From: Streptomyces aureus
GTDB taxonomy: Bacteria > Actinomycetota > Actinomycetes > Streptomycetales > Streptomycetaceae
DNA: 64,000 nucleotides
Direction: 5' to 3'
Assembly (NCBI RefSeq): GCF_000725495.1
Contig: NZ_JNZD01000002.1
Span: forward strand, 124,001-188,000
Below are positions 8,716 to 16,574 of this stretch, piece by piece. Within the stretch, counting starts at the first letter, position 1. Each line of letters begins with the position of its first letter. Below the pieces are notes generated by a model. The model worked only from the letters and a program-made list of their open reading frames with translations. It ran no database searches and was not told where the DNA came from. A program made the translations under genes and the position numbers.

Positions 8716-9597
8716 TTGTCACCTCGCATCACGCCGCTGACCGATCCCGACTCCTCCCCGTCGAGCCGGCGTCTTGTCTGGCTGGCCTCCGGCGCCGAAG
8801 GGGTCCCGGTGGGCTCGGCGTTCCTCCGGCTGTCCGGCCGGAAGGGGCAGGACCACCGTGCCGAACTGGAGATCGCGGTGCACCCGGACGAGCGGCGCAC
8901 CGGAGTGGGCGGCGCCCTCCTGGACGCCGCCCTGACCGCCGCGCGGGGCGAGGGACGCCGCTCGCTCGTCGCCCGCGTCACGGCCGGCTCACCCGGCGAA
9001 CCGTTCCTCACGGCGTACGATTTCCGTCCGGTCCTGGCGTTGACGTTCGCCCGCCTGCCACTGCCGGAGCTGGACCTCGATGCGGTGACCCGGATCGTCG
9101 AACGCCCGCACCCCGGATACGAGTTGAGGTGCTGGGACGGCGTCGTCCCGGCCGAGCTGGCGCACACCTTCACCGACTCCCGCCGAGGCATGGACGACAT
9201 GCCCATGGAGGACAGCGACTTCGGCTTCGAGGCCTGGGACGTGAAGCGGACCGTGGCCGTGGCCCGGGCCGTCCTGGACCGGGGCGACGCGCTGCACACC
9301 GTCGCCGCGATGGACCGTTCGGACGGCTCGATCGTCGGATTCTCGGAACTCGTCGTCCCCGGGGACGGGCGGGGTGACGCCCAGCACTACGGAACAGGCG
9401 TCCTGCCCGAGCACCGCGGCCACGGCCTCGGACTGTGGATGAAGGCGGAGTCGATCCGCGGGGCCCGGCTGCGGTACCCGGAACTCGCCGGTCTGCTGAC
9501 CGACACGGCCGACAGCAACGCGTACATGATCGCCGTCAACGACCGGCTCGGCTACCGGCCCACCCATCGGGAGCTGGAGTACCGGCTGGACCTCTGA
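8716..9597 (+). CDS. Tandem-domain GNAT N-acetyltransferase
   Basis: A 293-residue protein with two GNAT modules, the layout of mycothiol-synthase-like acetyltransferases. The N-terminal acetyl-CoA loop is HPDERRTGVGGALLDAAL near residue 55 and the C-terminal one LPEHRGHGLGLWMKAE near 232. It is probably not mycothiol synthase itself, because the substrate-facing segments differ from what I recall. The proposed start is TTG 8716, which has GGAG 5 nt upstream and begins the recognisable domain; the frame is open to 8515 but there it crosses the tandem repeat. It converges on another GNAT gene. Confidence 0.85.
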   Translation: MSPRITPLTDPDSSPSSRRLVWLASGAEGVPVGSAFLRLSGRKGQDHRAELEIAVHPDERRTGVGGALLDAALTAARGEGRRSLVARVTAGSPGEPFLTAYDFRPVLALTFARLPLPELDLDAVTRIVERPHPGYELRCWDGVVPAELAHTFTDSRRGMDDMPMEDSDFGFEAWDVKRTVAVARAVLDRGDALHTVAAMDRSDGSIVGFSELVVPGDGRGDAQHYGTGVLPEHRGHGLGLWMKAESIRGARLRYPELAGLLTDTADSNAYMIAVNDRLGYRPTHRELEYRLDL

Positions 9598-9642
9598 GGG
9601 CGGGGCGGTACGGCGACGGACCGAGGACCACCGGAGGTGACA

Positions 9643-9664
9643 CCGCCGGCTCCCCCGCCGGCGG
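9643..9664. terminator. Bidirectional terminator hairpin
   Basis: CCGCCGGC at 9643-9650 and GCCGGCGG at 9657-9664 form a perfect 8-bp stem with a 6-nt loop. It lies between the convergent GNAT genes. Confidence 0.65.
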
Positions 9665-9672
9665 CGCCCGGT

Positions 9673-10449
9673 TCAGCCCTCGTACTCGTACGGGGTGGTC
9701 GTGGTGAGCGGCTGGAAGCCCAGGCGGGTGAGGATCGGGCGGCTCTGGCTCGAGGCGTCGACCTGGACGTAGCGGTAGCCGCGCTCGGCGGCCACCCGGG
9801 CGCGGTGGGCGACCAGGGCTCGGTAGATGCCCCGGCCCCGCCAGGCCTCGACGGTGCCGCCGCCCCACAGCCCGGCGAACCGGGCGCCCGGCAGGAGTTC
9901 CATGCGCGCCGCGCTGACCGGGACGTCGCCGACGAGGGCCACGACCGCCACGACCGTGTTCGGGTCGCCGGTGAGCTGGGCGAGCAGCTGGTGGCGAAGG
10001 CGCGTGCTGTCACCGCCGAAGGCCTGCTCGTGGACGTCGGCGACAAGGGCGACGCCCGCGCGGTCGGTGACCGGCAGCAGCCGTACGCCTTCGGGCGGCT
10101 GCACGTGGAGGTCCAGGACGCTCAGTTCGGCCACCATCACCGTCTCCTCGGGGCGGGCGGTGAAGCCCGCGGCCCGCAGCCGCTGCCCGAGGTCCTGGGG
10201 CTTGTCGTGGCCGTAGAGCTTCCACTCGAAGCCGCCGCCGAGCCCGGAGAAGAACCGCACCTGTTCGGCGATGGCCGCGTCCGCGCCCGCCGCGTCCAGT
10301 CCGGACCAGAGCACCCCGTTCCAGCCCTTGTCGGCGCCGACCTGGCGCACCACCTTGCCGACGCGCTCGACGCGCGCGCCGGGCGCGTCCGGCCGGGCAC
10401 CCTCCCGCATGTCCCGGTCGAACAGCGCCAGTACCGCTGCATGATCCAT
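9673..10449 (-). CDS. GNAT N-acetyltransferase
   Basis: A 258-residue protein starting MDHAAVLALFDRDMREGARPD, a common N-terminus of a Streptomyces GNAT group. The acetyl-CoA-binding loop GGTVEAWRGRGIYRALVAHR is near residue 200 and the C-terminal strand is LGFQPLTTTTPYEYEG. ATG 10449 has GGAG 7 nt upstream and is preferred over the open extension to 10554, which is Arg/Pro-rich. Substrate unknown. A terminator at 10560-10596 separates it from the transporter upstream. Confidence 0.85.
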   Translation of the reverse strand: MDHAAVLALFDRDMREGARPDAPGARVERVGKVVRQVGADKGWNGVLWSGLDAAGADAAIAEQVRFFSGLGGGFEWKLYGHDKPQDLGQRLRAAGFTARPEETVMVAELSVLDLHVQPPEGVRLLPVTDRAGVALVADVHEQAFGGDSTRLRHQLLAQLTGDPNTVVAVVALVGDVPVSAARMELLPGARFAGLWGGGTVEAWRGRGIYRALVAHRARVAAERGYRYVQVDASSQSRPILTRLGFQPLTTTTPYEYEG

Positions 10450-10559
10450 GGGCTCACTCCAGCACCCCGGGACGAACGGGGCAACGGGAATATGTGTCCG
10501 CACCGGTCGGGAACGGCGTTTCGGAGCCCCGCTCCCCCGCCCGGCCGCCGACACGAGGA

Positions 10560-10596
10560 CGTCCGGGCGGGCCCGTTCGCAGGCCCCGCCCGGACG
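10560..10596 (-). terminator. Terminator after the MFS gene
   Basis: CGTCCGGGCGGG at 10560-10571 and CCCGCCCGGACG at 10585-10596 form a perfect 12-bp stem with a 13-nt loop. It begins 20 bp past the transporter stop and would end its transcript before the GNAT gene. Confidence 0.75.
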
Positions 10597-10615
10597 CCGG
10601 TCACTCCGGCCCCGG

Positions 10616-11944
10616 TCAGCCGGTGGCGGTCAGCTCCTGCCGCGGCGCGGGGCTCGGGGGCGTCGTCCGGACGCCGCGCAGGCCGGTCAGGCTGACGAAC
10701 ACCAGGGAGAAGACGCCCGCGAGGGCGAAGGCGGTGAAGCCGGCGGTGGTCGAGCCGTCGGCGAGCAGCTGTCCGCCGAGCCAGGGGCCGAAGACGGCGC
10801 CGAAGCGTCCCATGCCGGAGGTCCAGCCGACGGCGGTGGCGCGGTTGTCGTCGTCGGAGCGGTGGGCCACCGTCGCGTAGATCATCGCCTGGGCGCTGAA
10901 GAGGAACAGGCCGGTCAGGAAGACGACGGTGTAGGTGAGGGGCAGCGGCATCTTGACGCTGAGGGAGTAGATGCCGACCGCGGTGGCGCCGAACCAGACC
11001 GCCGAGACGACCGAGCCGCCGAACCGGTCGGTAAGGCGTCCGCCGATCAGCATGCCGACGATGCCGCCGAGGTTGATGACGATCACGAAGCCGATCGAGG
11101 AACCGAGGTTGTAGCCGTTGGCCCTCATGAGCGAGGGCAGCCACTGCGAGACGCCGTAGACGAGGAGGAGGCCGCCGAAGGAGGCGATCCAGAAGAGCAG
11201 GGTCTGGGCCCACCGGCCGCCGCGGAACAGGGCGGTGAGCGCGCCGAAGCGGTCGGCGACGGCCTGGCGCTCCTCGGCACGGGCGGCCAGGTCGACGCCG
11301 TAGCGCTCGGCGAGCGCGCGGGCCTCGTCGTCGCGGCCCTTGGCCTGGAGGAAGGCCATGGACTCGGGCAGGTAGGCGGCCGCGAGGGGGACGCCGATGA
11401 ACAGCGGTATCACGCAGATCCAGAAGGAGACCCGCCAGTCGCCCGTCCCGAGGGCGACGAATCCGGCGACGATGCCGCCGGCCTGGTGCGCGGTCATGAG
11501 GGAGCCCACGATCAGGGCGCGGCGGCCGCGCGGCGCGTACTCGGTGACCATGGTGATCGCGCTCGGCAGCAGGCCGCCGAGGCCGAGGCCGGCCAGGAAG
11601 CGCCCGAGGCTGAAGACGTCCAGGCTCCCGGCGGCGGCGCAGAGCGCGGAGGCCAGCGAGAACACGGCGGTCGAGACGATGATCGTCTTCTTGCGGCCGA
11701 CCCAGTCGCTGACGGTGCCGGAGCACAGGGCGCCGATCAGCATGCCGAAGGTGGCGTACGAGCCGACGTCGCCGGCCTTGCCGGGGTCGATGCCGAGCGC
11801 CTTCGTCTCCAGCATGTGCGGCAGCACGGACCCGTAGATGAACATGTCGAGGCCGTCGAAGAGGACGACGAGCCAGCAGAGGCCGACGACCAGTGCGGCC
11901 AGTCTGCCGGCGCCGCGAGCGGGCAGGGCGAGGGAGGAGGACAT
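10616..11944 (-). CDS. MFS transporter, aromatic acid:H+ symporter type
   Basis: A 442-residue, 12-segment permease of the AAHS branch of the major facilitator superfamily (PcaK, BenK, GalT relatives). Visible hallmarks are the TM1 motif FDGLDMFIYGSVLPHM, whose Asp is essential in this branch, GTVSDWVGRKKTII after TM2, and AGLGLGGLLPSAITMVTEYAP in TM4. It follows the ring-cleavage operon on the same strand but has its own promoter (12038-12082) carrying the element found at the gntR promoter. It probably imports the aromatic acid degraded by the neighbouring enzymes (inference). Confidence 0.92.
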   Translation of the reverse strand: MSSSLALPARGAGRLAALVVGLCWLVVLFDGLDMFIYGSVLPHMLETKALGIDPGKAGDVGSYATFGMLIGALCSGTVSDWVGRKKTIIVSTAVFSLASALCAAAGSLDVFSLGRFLAGLGLGGLLPSAITMVTEYAPRGRRALIVGSLMTAHQAGGIVAGFVALGTGDWRVSFWICVIPLFIGVPLAAAYLPESMAFLQAKGRDDEARALAERYGVDLAARAEERQAVADRFGALTALFRGGRWAQTLLFWIASFGGLLLVYGVSQWLPSLMRANGYNLGSSIGFVIVINLGGIVGMLIGGRLTDRFGGSVVSAVWFGATAVGIYSLSVKMPLPLTYTVVFLTGLFLFSAQAMIYATVAHRSDDDNRATAVGWTSGMGRFGAVFGPWLGGQLLADGSTTAGFTAFALAGVFSLVFVSLTGLRGVRTTPPSPAPRQELTATG

Positions 11945-12037
11945 CGTTGTTTCCTCTCGTCCAGAGGTGGGGGCCCTGGAAGCGGTTCGGGGGTGCGGGC
12001 CGACGCGGCTCGTGCGGCCGGCCCGATGGTGCGACAG

Positions 12038-12082
12038 ACGCTAAGGAGTGAACTCCTGAGGTGTCAACGTTTTTGTCAACAA
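12038..12082 (-). promoter_or_regulatory. MFS promoter with GntR-type box and a palindrome in the spacer
   Basis: Reading the minus strand: TTGTTGACAA at 12082-12073, then a second TTGACA at 12067-12062 as -35, an 18-bp spacer, and TAGCGT at 12043-12038 as -10. The spacer contains the perfect inverted repeat AGGAGT-GA-ACTCCT (12044-12057), filling the polymerase-binding gap as an operator would. The upstream TTGTTGACAAT is identical to the element overlapping the gntR promoter at 16557-16567. Confidence 0.65.
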
Positions 12083-12242
12083 TCCTGGAGGCAATCGGGC
12101 CACCCAGTACGACGGTCGCACGCATGGCTGAGAAGCAGGTGAGAACGCACGCGGGCGGCACACGACCGGTGCCGCCCACGTGCGAGGGGTGGCCGAAAAG
12201 GGCTGCTCGGCCTCGCCTTCGGCCGGGCGCCTGGGAGGGTGG

Positions 12243-13193
12243 TCAGGCGATGGGGGGTGTGCCGTGGGTGTGGAAGGACTCGATGGTCTTCAAGCCCCAG
12301 GCCTGGCCCTTCTTCCGCTCCTCCTCGGTCCAGGTGATCACCGGCCAGTCGGGGGCCAGGACGAGCCGGGTCAGCGGGTTGCACAACTCGACGCGGTTGC
12401 CGCCGGGTTCGTAGACGTACAGGAAGAACGTCTGCTGGATGGCGTGCTTGTGCGGGCCGGTCTCGATGAACACACCGGTGTCGAGGGCGAGATCGGCGGC
12501 GCGCAGGATGTCCTCGCGGGTGTCCGTGGCGAACGCGACGTGGTGCAGGCGCCCGTTCGAACCCGTCCAGTCCTCCGTGTAGACGACGTCGTACGACTTG
12601 TTGCTGAAGGTCAGCCACTGGGCGGCGATCCGGCCGCTGTCCAGCCGGATCTGCTCGGTCGGGCGGGCTCCGAGCGCGTCGCGGACGAAGTCCCCGTTCG
12701 CGGCGACGTCGGAAGCCAGGTAGTTGACGTGGTCCAGGCGCCGCACCCCGACCCCGTGGCCCGGTTTGGCCTGGGGCTGGTTCTTCAGTCCGGGCCTCAG
12801 GTGCTCCGGCGCCCGGTACCACTCGCTCTCCCAGTACAGGGCGAGTTCGTGGCCGTCGGGGTCGGTGGTGACGAAGAGCGGGCCGATGCCGGGCTCGTCG
12901 TCCACCCAGCGGCCCTCCCGCCCGGAGCTCTCGATCGCCTGGACCCGGCGCCTCAGGGCCTCCTCGCCGGAGGCGCGCAGGGCGGTGCGGCGGATGCCCG
13001 AGGTGGTGTGGGCGGTGAGCGTCAGACTGTGGTGTTCGTAGTCGTCCCAGGTCCGCAGGTAGACGGAGTCGCCGGAACGGCCGTTCTCGGTCAGACCCAG
13101 GTACTCGGTGAAGAACCGGACGCTGGCGTCCAGGTCGGGGGTGAGCAGTTCGACGTGCCCGAGGTGGGCGATGTCGCCAAGGGGCGGGGCCAT
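12243..13193 (-). CDS. Type I extradiol ring-cleavage dioxygenase (catechol/homoprotocatechuate 2,3-dioxygenase-like)
   Basis: A 316-residue, two-module VOC protein. The C-terminal module has the iron ligands His155 (RRLDHVNYLASD), His217 (GRLHHVAFATD) and Glu269 (GGNRVELCNP) of active meta-cleavage enzymes, and the tail NPVITW-like PVITWTEEERKKGQAWG resembles homoprotocatechuate 2,3-dioxygenase. It should open a catecholic ring next to the hydroxyls using Fe(II) and O2. AGGAGG lies 4 nt before ATG 13193, and the gene starts 9 bp after the PrpF-like gene, so it is cotranscribed with the gallate-type enzymes. The usual gallate dioxygenase (type II, LigB fold) is absent, so this enzyme may make their substrate (inference). 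Confidence 0.92.
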   Translation of the reverse strand: MAPPLGDIAHLGHVELLTPDLDASVRFFTEYLGLTENGRSGDSVYLRTWDDYEHHSLTLTAHTTSGIRRTALRASGEEALRRRVQAIESSGREGRWVDDEPGIGPLFVTTDPDGHELALYWESEWYRAPEHLRPGLKNQPQAKPGHGVGVRRLDHVNYLASDVAANGDFVRDALGARPTEQIRLDSGRIAAQWLTFSNKSYDVVYTEDWTGSNGRLHHVAFATDTREDILRAADLALDTGVFIETGPHKHAIQQTFFLYVYEPGGNRVELCNPLTRLVLAPDWPVITWTEEERKKGQAWGLKTIESFHTHGTPPIA

Positions 13194-13202
13194 GGGGCCT
13201 CC

Positions 13203-14294
13203 TCAGGGGTGGTGTGCGGCTCCGGCCGGCCGGGGGAAGACCGTGCCGTCGAAGATCTTGCGTGCGGTGCGGACGACGGCGGTGCGCCGGGCCACGGGAG
13301 GGTCGCCCCCGAGGCCGTGGTCGACGCCCGCCTCGATGTCGAGGAATCCGGTGGAGTGTTCGATACGCAGCCGGTCGCCGTGTCCGGGCAGGAGCGCCAC
13401 GGCGTGTCCGACGCCGCCCTCCACGCGCAGTCCCGCGGCGACGCTCGCGGCGCCGAGGACGCCGATGGAGGTGTGGCAGCGCACCGGTATGAAGGTGCGA
13501 GTCGTGACGGCCCCGCCGTCGCGGGGCGGGGCGAGCAGGGTCAGCTTGGGCACGGTGGCGCTCTCGACGTCCCCGAGACCCATCAGCTTGCCCGCCTCCA
13601 GGCGGATCGCACGGAGGCGGTCGGCCAGCGCCAAGTCCTCCTCCAGGTCCCCGGGGTCCTCGTACCCGGTGACGCCCAGCGAGTCCGCGGCGATCAGGAC
13701 GGTCGGCATGCCGTTGTCCACGCAGGTCACGGGGATGTCGGCGACGAGGTCCCGGGCATGACCGGTGGGCAGCAGCGGAGCGCTCCCCGGCGGGAACTCG
13801 ATCACGACGGGCGCCGCGGTCCCCGGCACTCCGGAGATCTCGGCGTCCCCCTCGTAGACGACCCGTCCGCCCTCGGTGGGGAAGGTCGCGGTCGCGAGGT
13901 CACCCGAGTTGACCATGCGGATGCGGACCGAGGTACGGCCCTCCCCCGGCTCGACGAGTCCGCGTTCGACGGCGAACGGGCCGACCCCGGCGAGGATGTT
14001 GCCGCAGTTCTGACGGTCGGACACCTCCGCCTTTTCGACCCCGACCTGAAGGAAGAGGTAGTCGACGTCGGCCGCGGGGTCGGTCGAGGCCGAGACCACG
14101 GCCACCTTGCTGGTCAGCGGGTGCGCGCCGCCGAGGCCGTCGATCTGACGCGGGTCGGGGCTGCCCATCACCCGCAGCAGCAGCGCGTCCCTTTCCGCGG
14201 CTTCGGCGGGCAGGTCCCCGGCGAGGAAGTACGCGCCCTTGGAGGTGCCGCCGCGCAGGAGCATGCAACGGATTCCCTCCGGGCCGCCGTTCAC
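13203..14294 (-). CDS. PrpF-family isomerase, 4-oxalomesaconate tautomerase (GalD)-like
   Basis: A 363-residue protein of the PrpF fold (diaminopimelate-epimerase-like). The family signature CMLLRGGTSKGAYFLAGDLP is at residues 10-29, SVRIRMVNSG lies mid-protein, and GVLGAASVAAGL near the C-terminus. PrpF proteins move a double bond in unsaturated di- and tricarboxylates; GalD interconverts tautomers of 4-oxalomesaconate. The context next to PIG-L and RraA proteins favours that role. GTG 14294 overlaps the RraA stop (GTGA) and has GGAG 7 nt upstream, so translation is coupled. Confidence 0.85.
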   Translation of the reverse strand: MNGGPEGIRCMLLRGGTSKGAYFLAGDLPAEAAERDALLLRVMGSPDPRQIDGLGGAHPLTSKVAVVSASTDPAADVDYLFLQVGVEKAEVSDRQNCGNILAGVGPFAVERGLVEPGEGRTSVRIRMVNSGDLATATFPTEGGRVVYEGDAEISGVPGTAAPVVIEFPPGSAPLLPTGHARDLVADIPVTCVDNGMPTVLIAADSLGVTGYEDPGDLEEDLALADRLRAIRLEAGKLMGLGDVESATVPKLTLLAPPRDGGAVTTRTFIPVRCHTSIGVLGAASVAAGLRVEGGVGHAVALLPGHGDRLRIEHSTGFLDIEAGVDHGLGGDPPVARRTAVVRTARKIFDGTVFPRPAGAAHHP

Positions 14295-15001
14295 GTCCCC
14301 GCTCCGTCCCGGACGTAGTCGTCGTAGGACGTGTAGGTGACGCCCAGACGCACCAGGGTCTCGCGCAACCCGTAGCGGTCCAGGCCGAGTTCGCCGTCGA
14401 GGAAGGCGGCGCGGGCCAGCGCCTCCTTGCGTTCGCGGGCCGCGGAGGCCTCGGCGACCGCGCGGGCGCTCTCGCGGGGCACACACACCACGCCGTCGTC
14501 GTCGGCCAGGATCACGTCGCCTGGCCGGACGATCTGGCCGCCGACGGCCACGGGCACGTTCACGGAGCCGCCGGTCGCCTTCACGGTGCCCTGCGGGCTG
14601 ACGGCGGCGGACCAGGCGGCGAAGCCCATCTCACGCAGTTCGGCGGTGTCCCGGATCCCGGCGTTGATGACCAGGCCGCGAACGCCGCGCCGGTGGAGCG
14701 CGGTGGCGAACAGCTCGCCGAACATGCCGTCGGTGGAGGGCGAGGTGGTGGTGACGACCAGGACGTCGCCCTCGCCGCACTGCTCCACGGCGGCGTGGAT
14801 CATGAGGTTGTCGCCGGGCCAGGAGAGCACGGTCACGGCGGTGCCCGCGACCCGTACGCCCTGCTGGATCGGGCGCAGCCCGGTGCCGAGGAGGCCGGTG
14901 CGGCCCATCGCCTCGTGGACGGTGGCGGTGCCGTACGCGGCGATCGCCTCGACGTCCTTCGCGTCCGCCTTCGGCGGGCCGGTGACGATCACGCCGCTCA
15001 T
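14291..15001 (-). CDS. RraA-family aldolase, 4-carboxy-4-hydroxy-2-oxoadipate aldolase (GalC)-like
   Basis: A 236-residue RraA-fold protein. The motif DGMFGELFATA (residues 91-101) and the catalytic pair Arg117-Asp118 in NAGIRDTAELREMGF match class II HMG/CHA aldolases, which use a divalent metal to cleave 4-carboxy-4-hydroxy-2-oxoadipate to pyruvate and oxaloacetate. The chain is longer than RNase-regulator RraA (about 160 residues), as for the aldolases. ATG 15001 overlaps the PIG-L stop (ATGA), and the 3' end overlaps the PrpF-like gene (GTGA), giving a tightly coupled trio. Confidence 0.88.
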   Translation of the reverse strand: MSGVIVTGPPKADAKDVEAIAAYGTATVHEAMGRTGLLGTGLRPIQQGVRVAGTAVTVLSWPGDNLMIHAAVEQCGEGDVLVVTTTSPSTDGMFGELFATALHRRGVRGLVINAGIRDTAELREMGFAAWSAAVSPQGTVKATGGSVNVPVAVGGQIVRPGDVILADDDGVVCVPRESARAVAEASAARERKEALARAAFLDGELGLDRYGLRETLVRLGVTYTSYDDYVRDGAGT

Positions 15002-15780
15002 GCGAGCTCCTTGGCGATCTGCGGGTAGGGACGCATGAAGGCCTCGGCCATGGTCCGGTGGGCCAGGCCCAGATTGGGGCCGGCGTTGCGCTTGAGCTGG
15101 ACACCACGGCGCACGGCCAGGTCGGTGTAGTAGTCCCACAGGTGCTGCTGGGCGCCGAGGCATTCCATCGCCGCGCGCTTGGTCTCCCACACCTCGGTGA
15201 TGTCGAGGAGGACTTCGGGCCGGAAGCCGCTCATCTCGGGCTGGTGGGGCTCGAAGTAGAAGACGGGCGGGGCGCCGATGATCTCGCCCTCCCCCGGGTA
15301 GCCGATGGCCTGGGCGAGGACCCTGGCCTCCAGGGCCATGCGGTTGGCGGCGGGGTGGTCGCCGTTGTACGGGTCCTCGGTGGGGTGGGTGAGCACGACG
15401 TCCGGCTGGGTCTCGCGGTAGACCGTCACCAACCGGTCGGTGAGCTCGGCGGTGGCGGTGAGCGGGTAGTCGCCGGCGTCGAAGAAGCGGACGGCGGCAC
15501 CGAGGGCGGCGGCGGCCCGCTCGGCCTCCTCGCGGCGTATCGCCTTGATCTCGTCGAGCTTCTTGCCCTCGCGCCAGGCCTTCGCGGACTCGCCGCGCTC
15601 GCCGAAGGTGAGGCACGCGATCGTGACCTTCTCGCCCCGGGAGGCGGCCAGGGCGACGGCTCCCCCGGCCCGCCACACGAAGTCTCCGGCGTGCGCGGTG
15701 ACGACCAGCGTCGACCTGGACGGACTGCCCCCGGACGGGGCCGGGGGTTCGGGGGCGGCGGGCGCGTAGCCGTGCGTCAT
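14998..15780 (-). CDS. PIG-L family protein, 4-oxalomesaconate hydratase (GalB)-like
   Basis: A 260-residue PIG-L/LmbE-fold metalloprotein. The canonical AHPDD motif reads AHAGDFVWRAGG here (His30, Asp33), and HPTEDPYNGDHPAANR supplies the remaining metal ligands. As I recall, GalB hydratase has the same departure and the WRAGGA extension, in contrast to the sugar deacetylases. With the RraA and PrpF proteins next door, hydration of 4-oxalomesaconate is the most likely role (inference). ATG 15780 has GGAG 9 nt upstream. It is separated from gntR by a hairpin. Confidence 0.85.
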   Translation of the reverse strand: MTHGYAPAAPEPPAPSGGSPSRSTLVVTAHAGDFVWRAGGAVALAASRGEKVTIACLTFGERGESAKAWREGKKLDEIKAIRREEAERAAAALGAAVRFFDAGDYPLTATAELTDRLVTVYRETQPDVVLTHPTEDPYNGDHPAANRMALEARVLAQAIGYPGEGEIIGAPPVFYFEPHQPEMSGFRPEVLLDITEVWETKRAAMECLGAQQHLWDYYTDLAVRRGVQLKRNAGPNLGLAHRTMAEAFMRPYPQIAKELA

Positions 15781-15829
15781 GGCAGCAATCTCCTTGGTGG
15801 ACAGGTGAGCGCCCTCCCCGGCTGCCGGC

Positions 15830-15855
15830 CGTGCCGCGCGTCGCCGCGCGGCACG
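15830..15855 (-). terminator. Hairpin directly after gntR, possible attenuator
   Basis: CGTGCCGCGCG at 15830-15840 and CGCGCGGCACG at 15845-15855 form a perfect 11-bp stem with a 4-nt loop, abutting the gntR stop codon. On the minus strand it lies between gntR and the PIG-L gene, whose start is 50 nt further on. There is no U tract, so partial termination or RNA processing is as likely as full termination. Confidence 0.6.
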
Positions 15856-16506
15856 TCAGTCGCGCAGCGCTTCGATCACGCTGCCGAGGTGGGCGCGGAC
15901 GGCCGCTTCGGCCGCCTGCGGGTCCCTGGCCCCGATCGCCTCGATCATGGCCAGGTGTTCACTCAGGGACTGCTGCGCACGGCCGGGCCGCAGCGCCAAC
16001 TGGAACCGGTGGCGCACCAGTTGGGCGTTGAGCCGCTCCAGGAGTTCGACGGCCGTCCGCTGGCCGGAGAACTCCCTGATCCGGGCGTGCACTTCGTGGT
16101 TCAGCTCGGAGTAGGTGACCGGTTCGCCGTCGGCGACCGCCTTGACCATCGCGGCGCCGAGGCCGGCCAGCTCGGCGAGCTGGTCGTCGGTCGCCAGGAC
16201 GGCCGCCTTGGCGGCGCAGAGTCCTTCGAGGGCCATGCGGCACTCGGTGATGGCGACCGCTTCCTCCACGGTCACCACCCGGACGCGCGATCCGCGGTTG
16301 CGGATCCGTTCGACCAGTCCCTCCGATTCCAGCTCGATCAGCGCCGCCCGTGCGCTGGCCCGGGTGACACCGAACTGCTCGGCGAGTTCGTTCTCCACCA
16401 GCCGCTGGGCCGGTGCCATCTCTCCGCGCAGAATCGCCTGCCGCAGCTGCACCAACGCGTGCTGCTTGGCCTGCTCGCCGGTGCCTGGACGGGCTTCCTT
16501 CTGCAT
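15856..16506 (-). CDS. GntR family regulator, FCD (FadR) type
   Basis: A 216-residue regulator. The winged helix at residues 14-76 includes ENELAEQFGVTRASARAAL and LVERIRNRGSRV. The C-terminal FCD domain has the spaced His residues of a metal/ligand pocket (SELNHEVHARI, LVRHRFQL, SEHLAMIEAI, VRAHLGSVIEAL). FCD members usually bind organic acids as inducers. GGAGGG precedes ATG 16506. It heads the ring-cleavage gene cluster, and its own promoter shares an operator-like sequence with the MFS promoter, so it probably represses both until a pathway metabolite binds. Confidence 0.93.
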   Translation of the reverse strand: MQKEARPGTGEQAKQHALVQLRQAILRGEMAPAQRLVENELAEQFGVTRASARAALIELESEGLVERIRNRGSRVRVVTVEEAVAITECRMALEGLCAAKAAVLATDDQLAELAGLGAAMVKAVADGEPVTYSELNHEVHARIREFSGQRTAVELLERLNAQLVRHRFQLALRPGRAQQSLSEHLAMIEAIGARDPQAAEAAVRAHLGSVIEALRD

Positions 16507-16534
16507 TGCGCCCTCCCTGAGTGAGTGCCTGTCG

Positions 16535-16574
16535 AACGTAAATCTAGACCAACAAGATTGTCAACAATTTTGTT
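16535..16574 (-). promoter_or_regulatory. gntR promoter with overlapping operator
   Basis: On the minus strand: -35 TTGACA at 16564-16559, an 18-bp spacer, and -10 TACGTT at 16540-16535, giving a short leader of about 20 nt. The -35 is embedded in TTGTTGACAAT (16567-16557), itself framed by AACAA (16551-16555) and TTGTT (16570-16574). The same 11-mer occurs at the MFS promoter. The geometry suits autorepression. Confidence 0.65.

Noticed and set aside
9600-10450. Possibility that the GNAT genes at 8716 and 9673 are a recent duplication
   Set aside because: They are convergent, differ in length and domain number, and share only the family acetyl-CoA loop.
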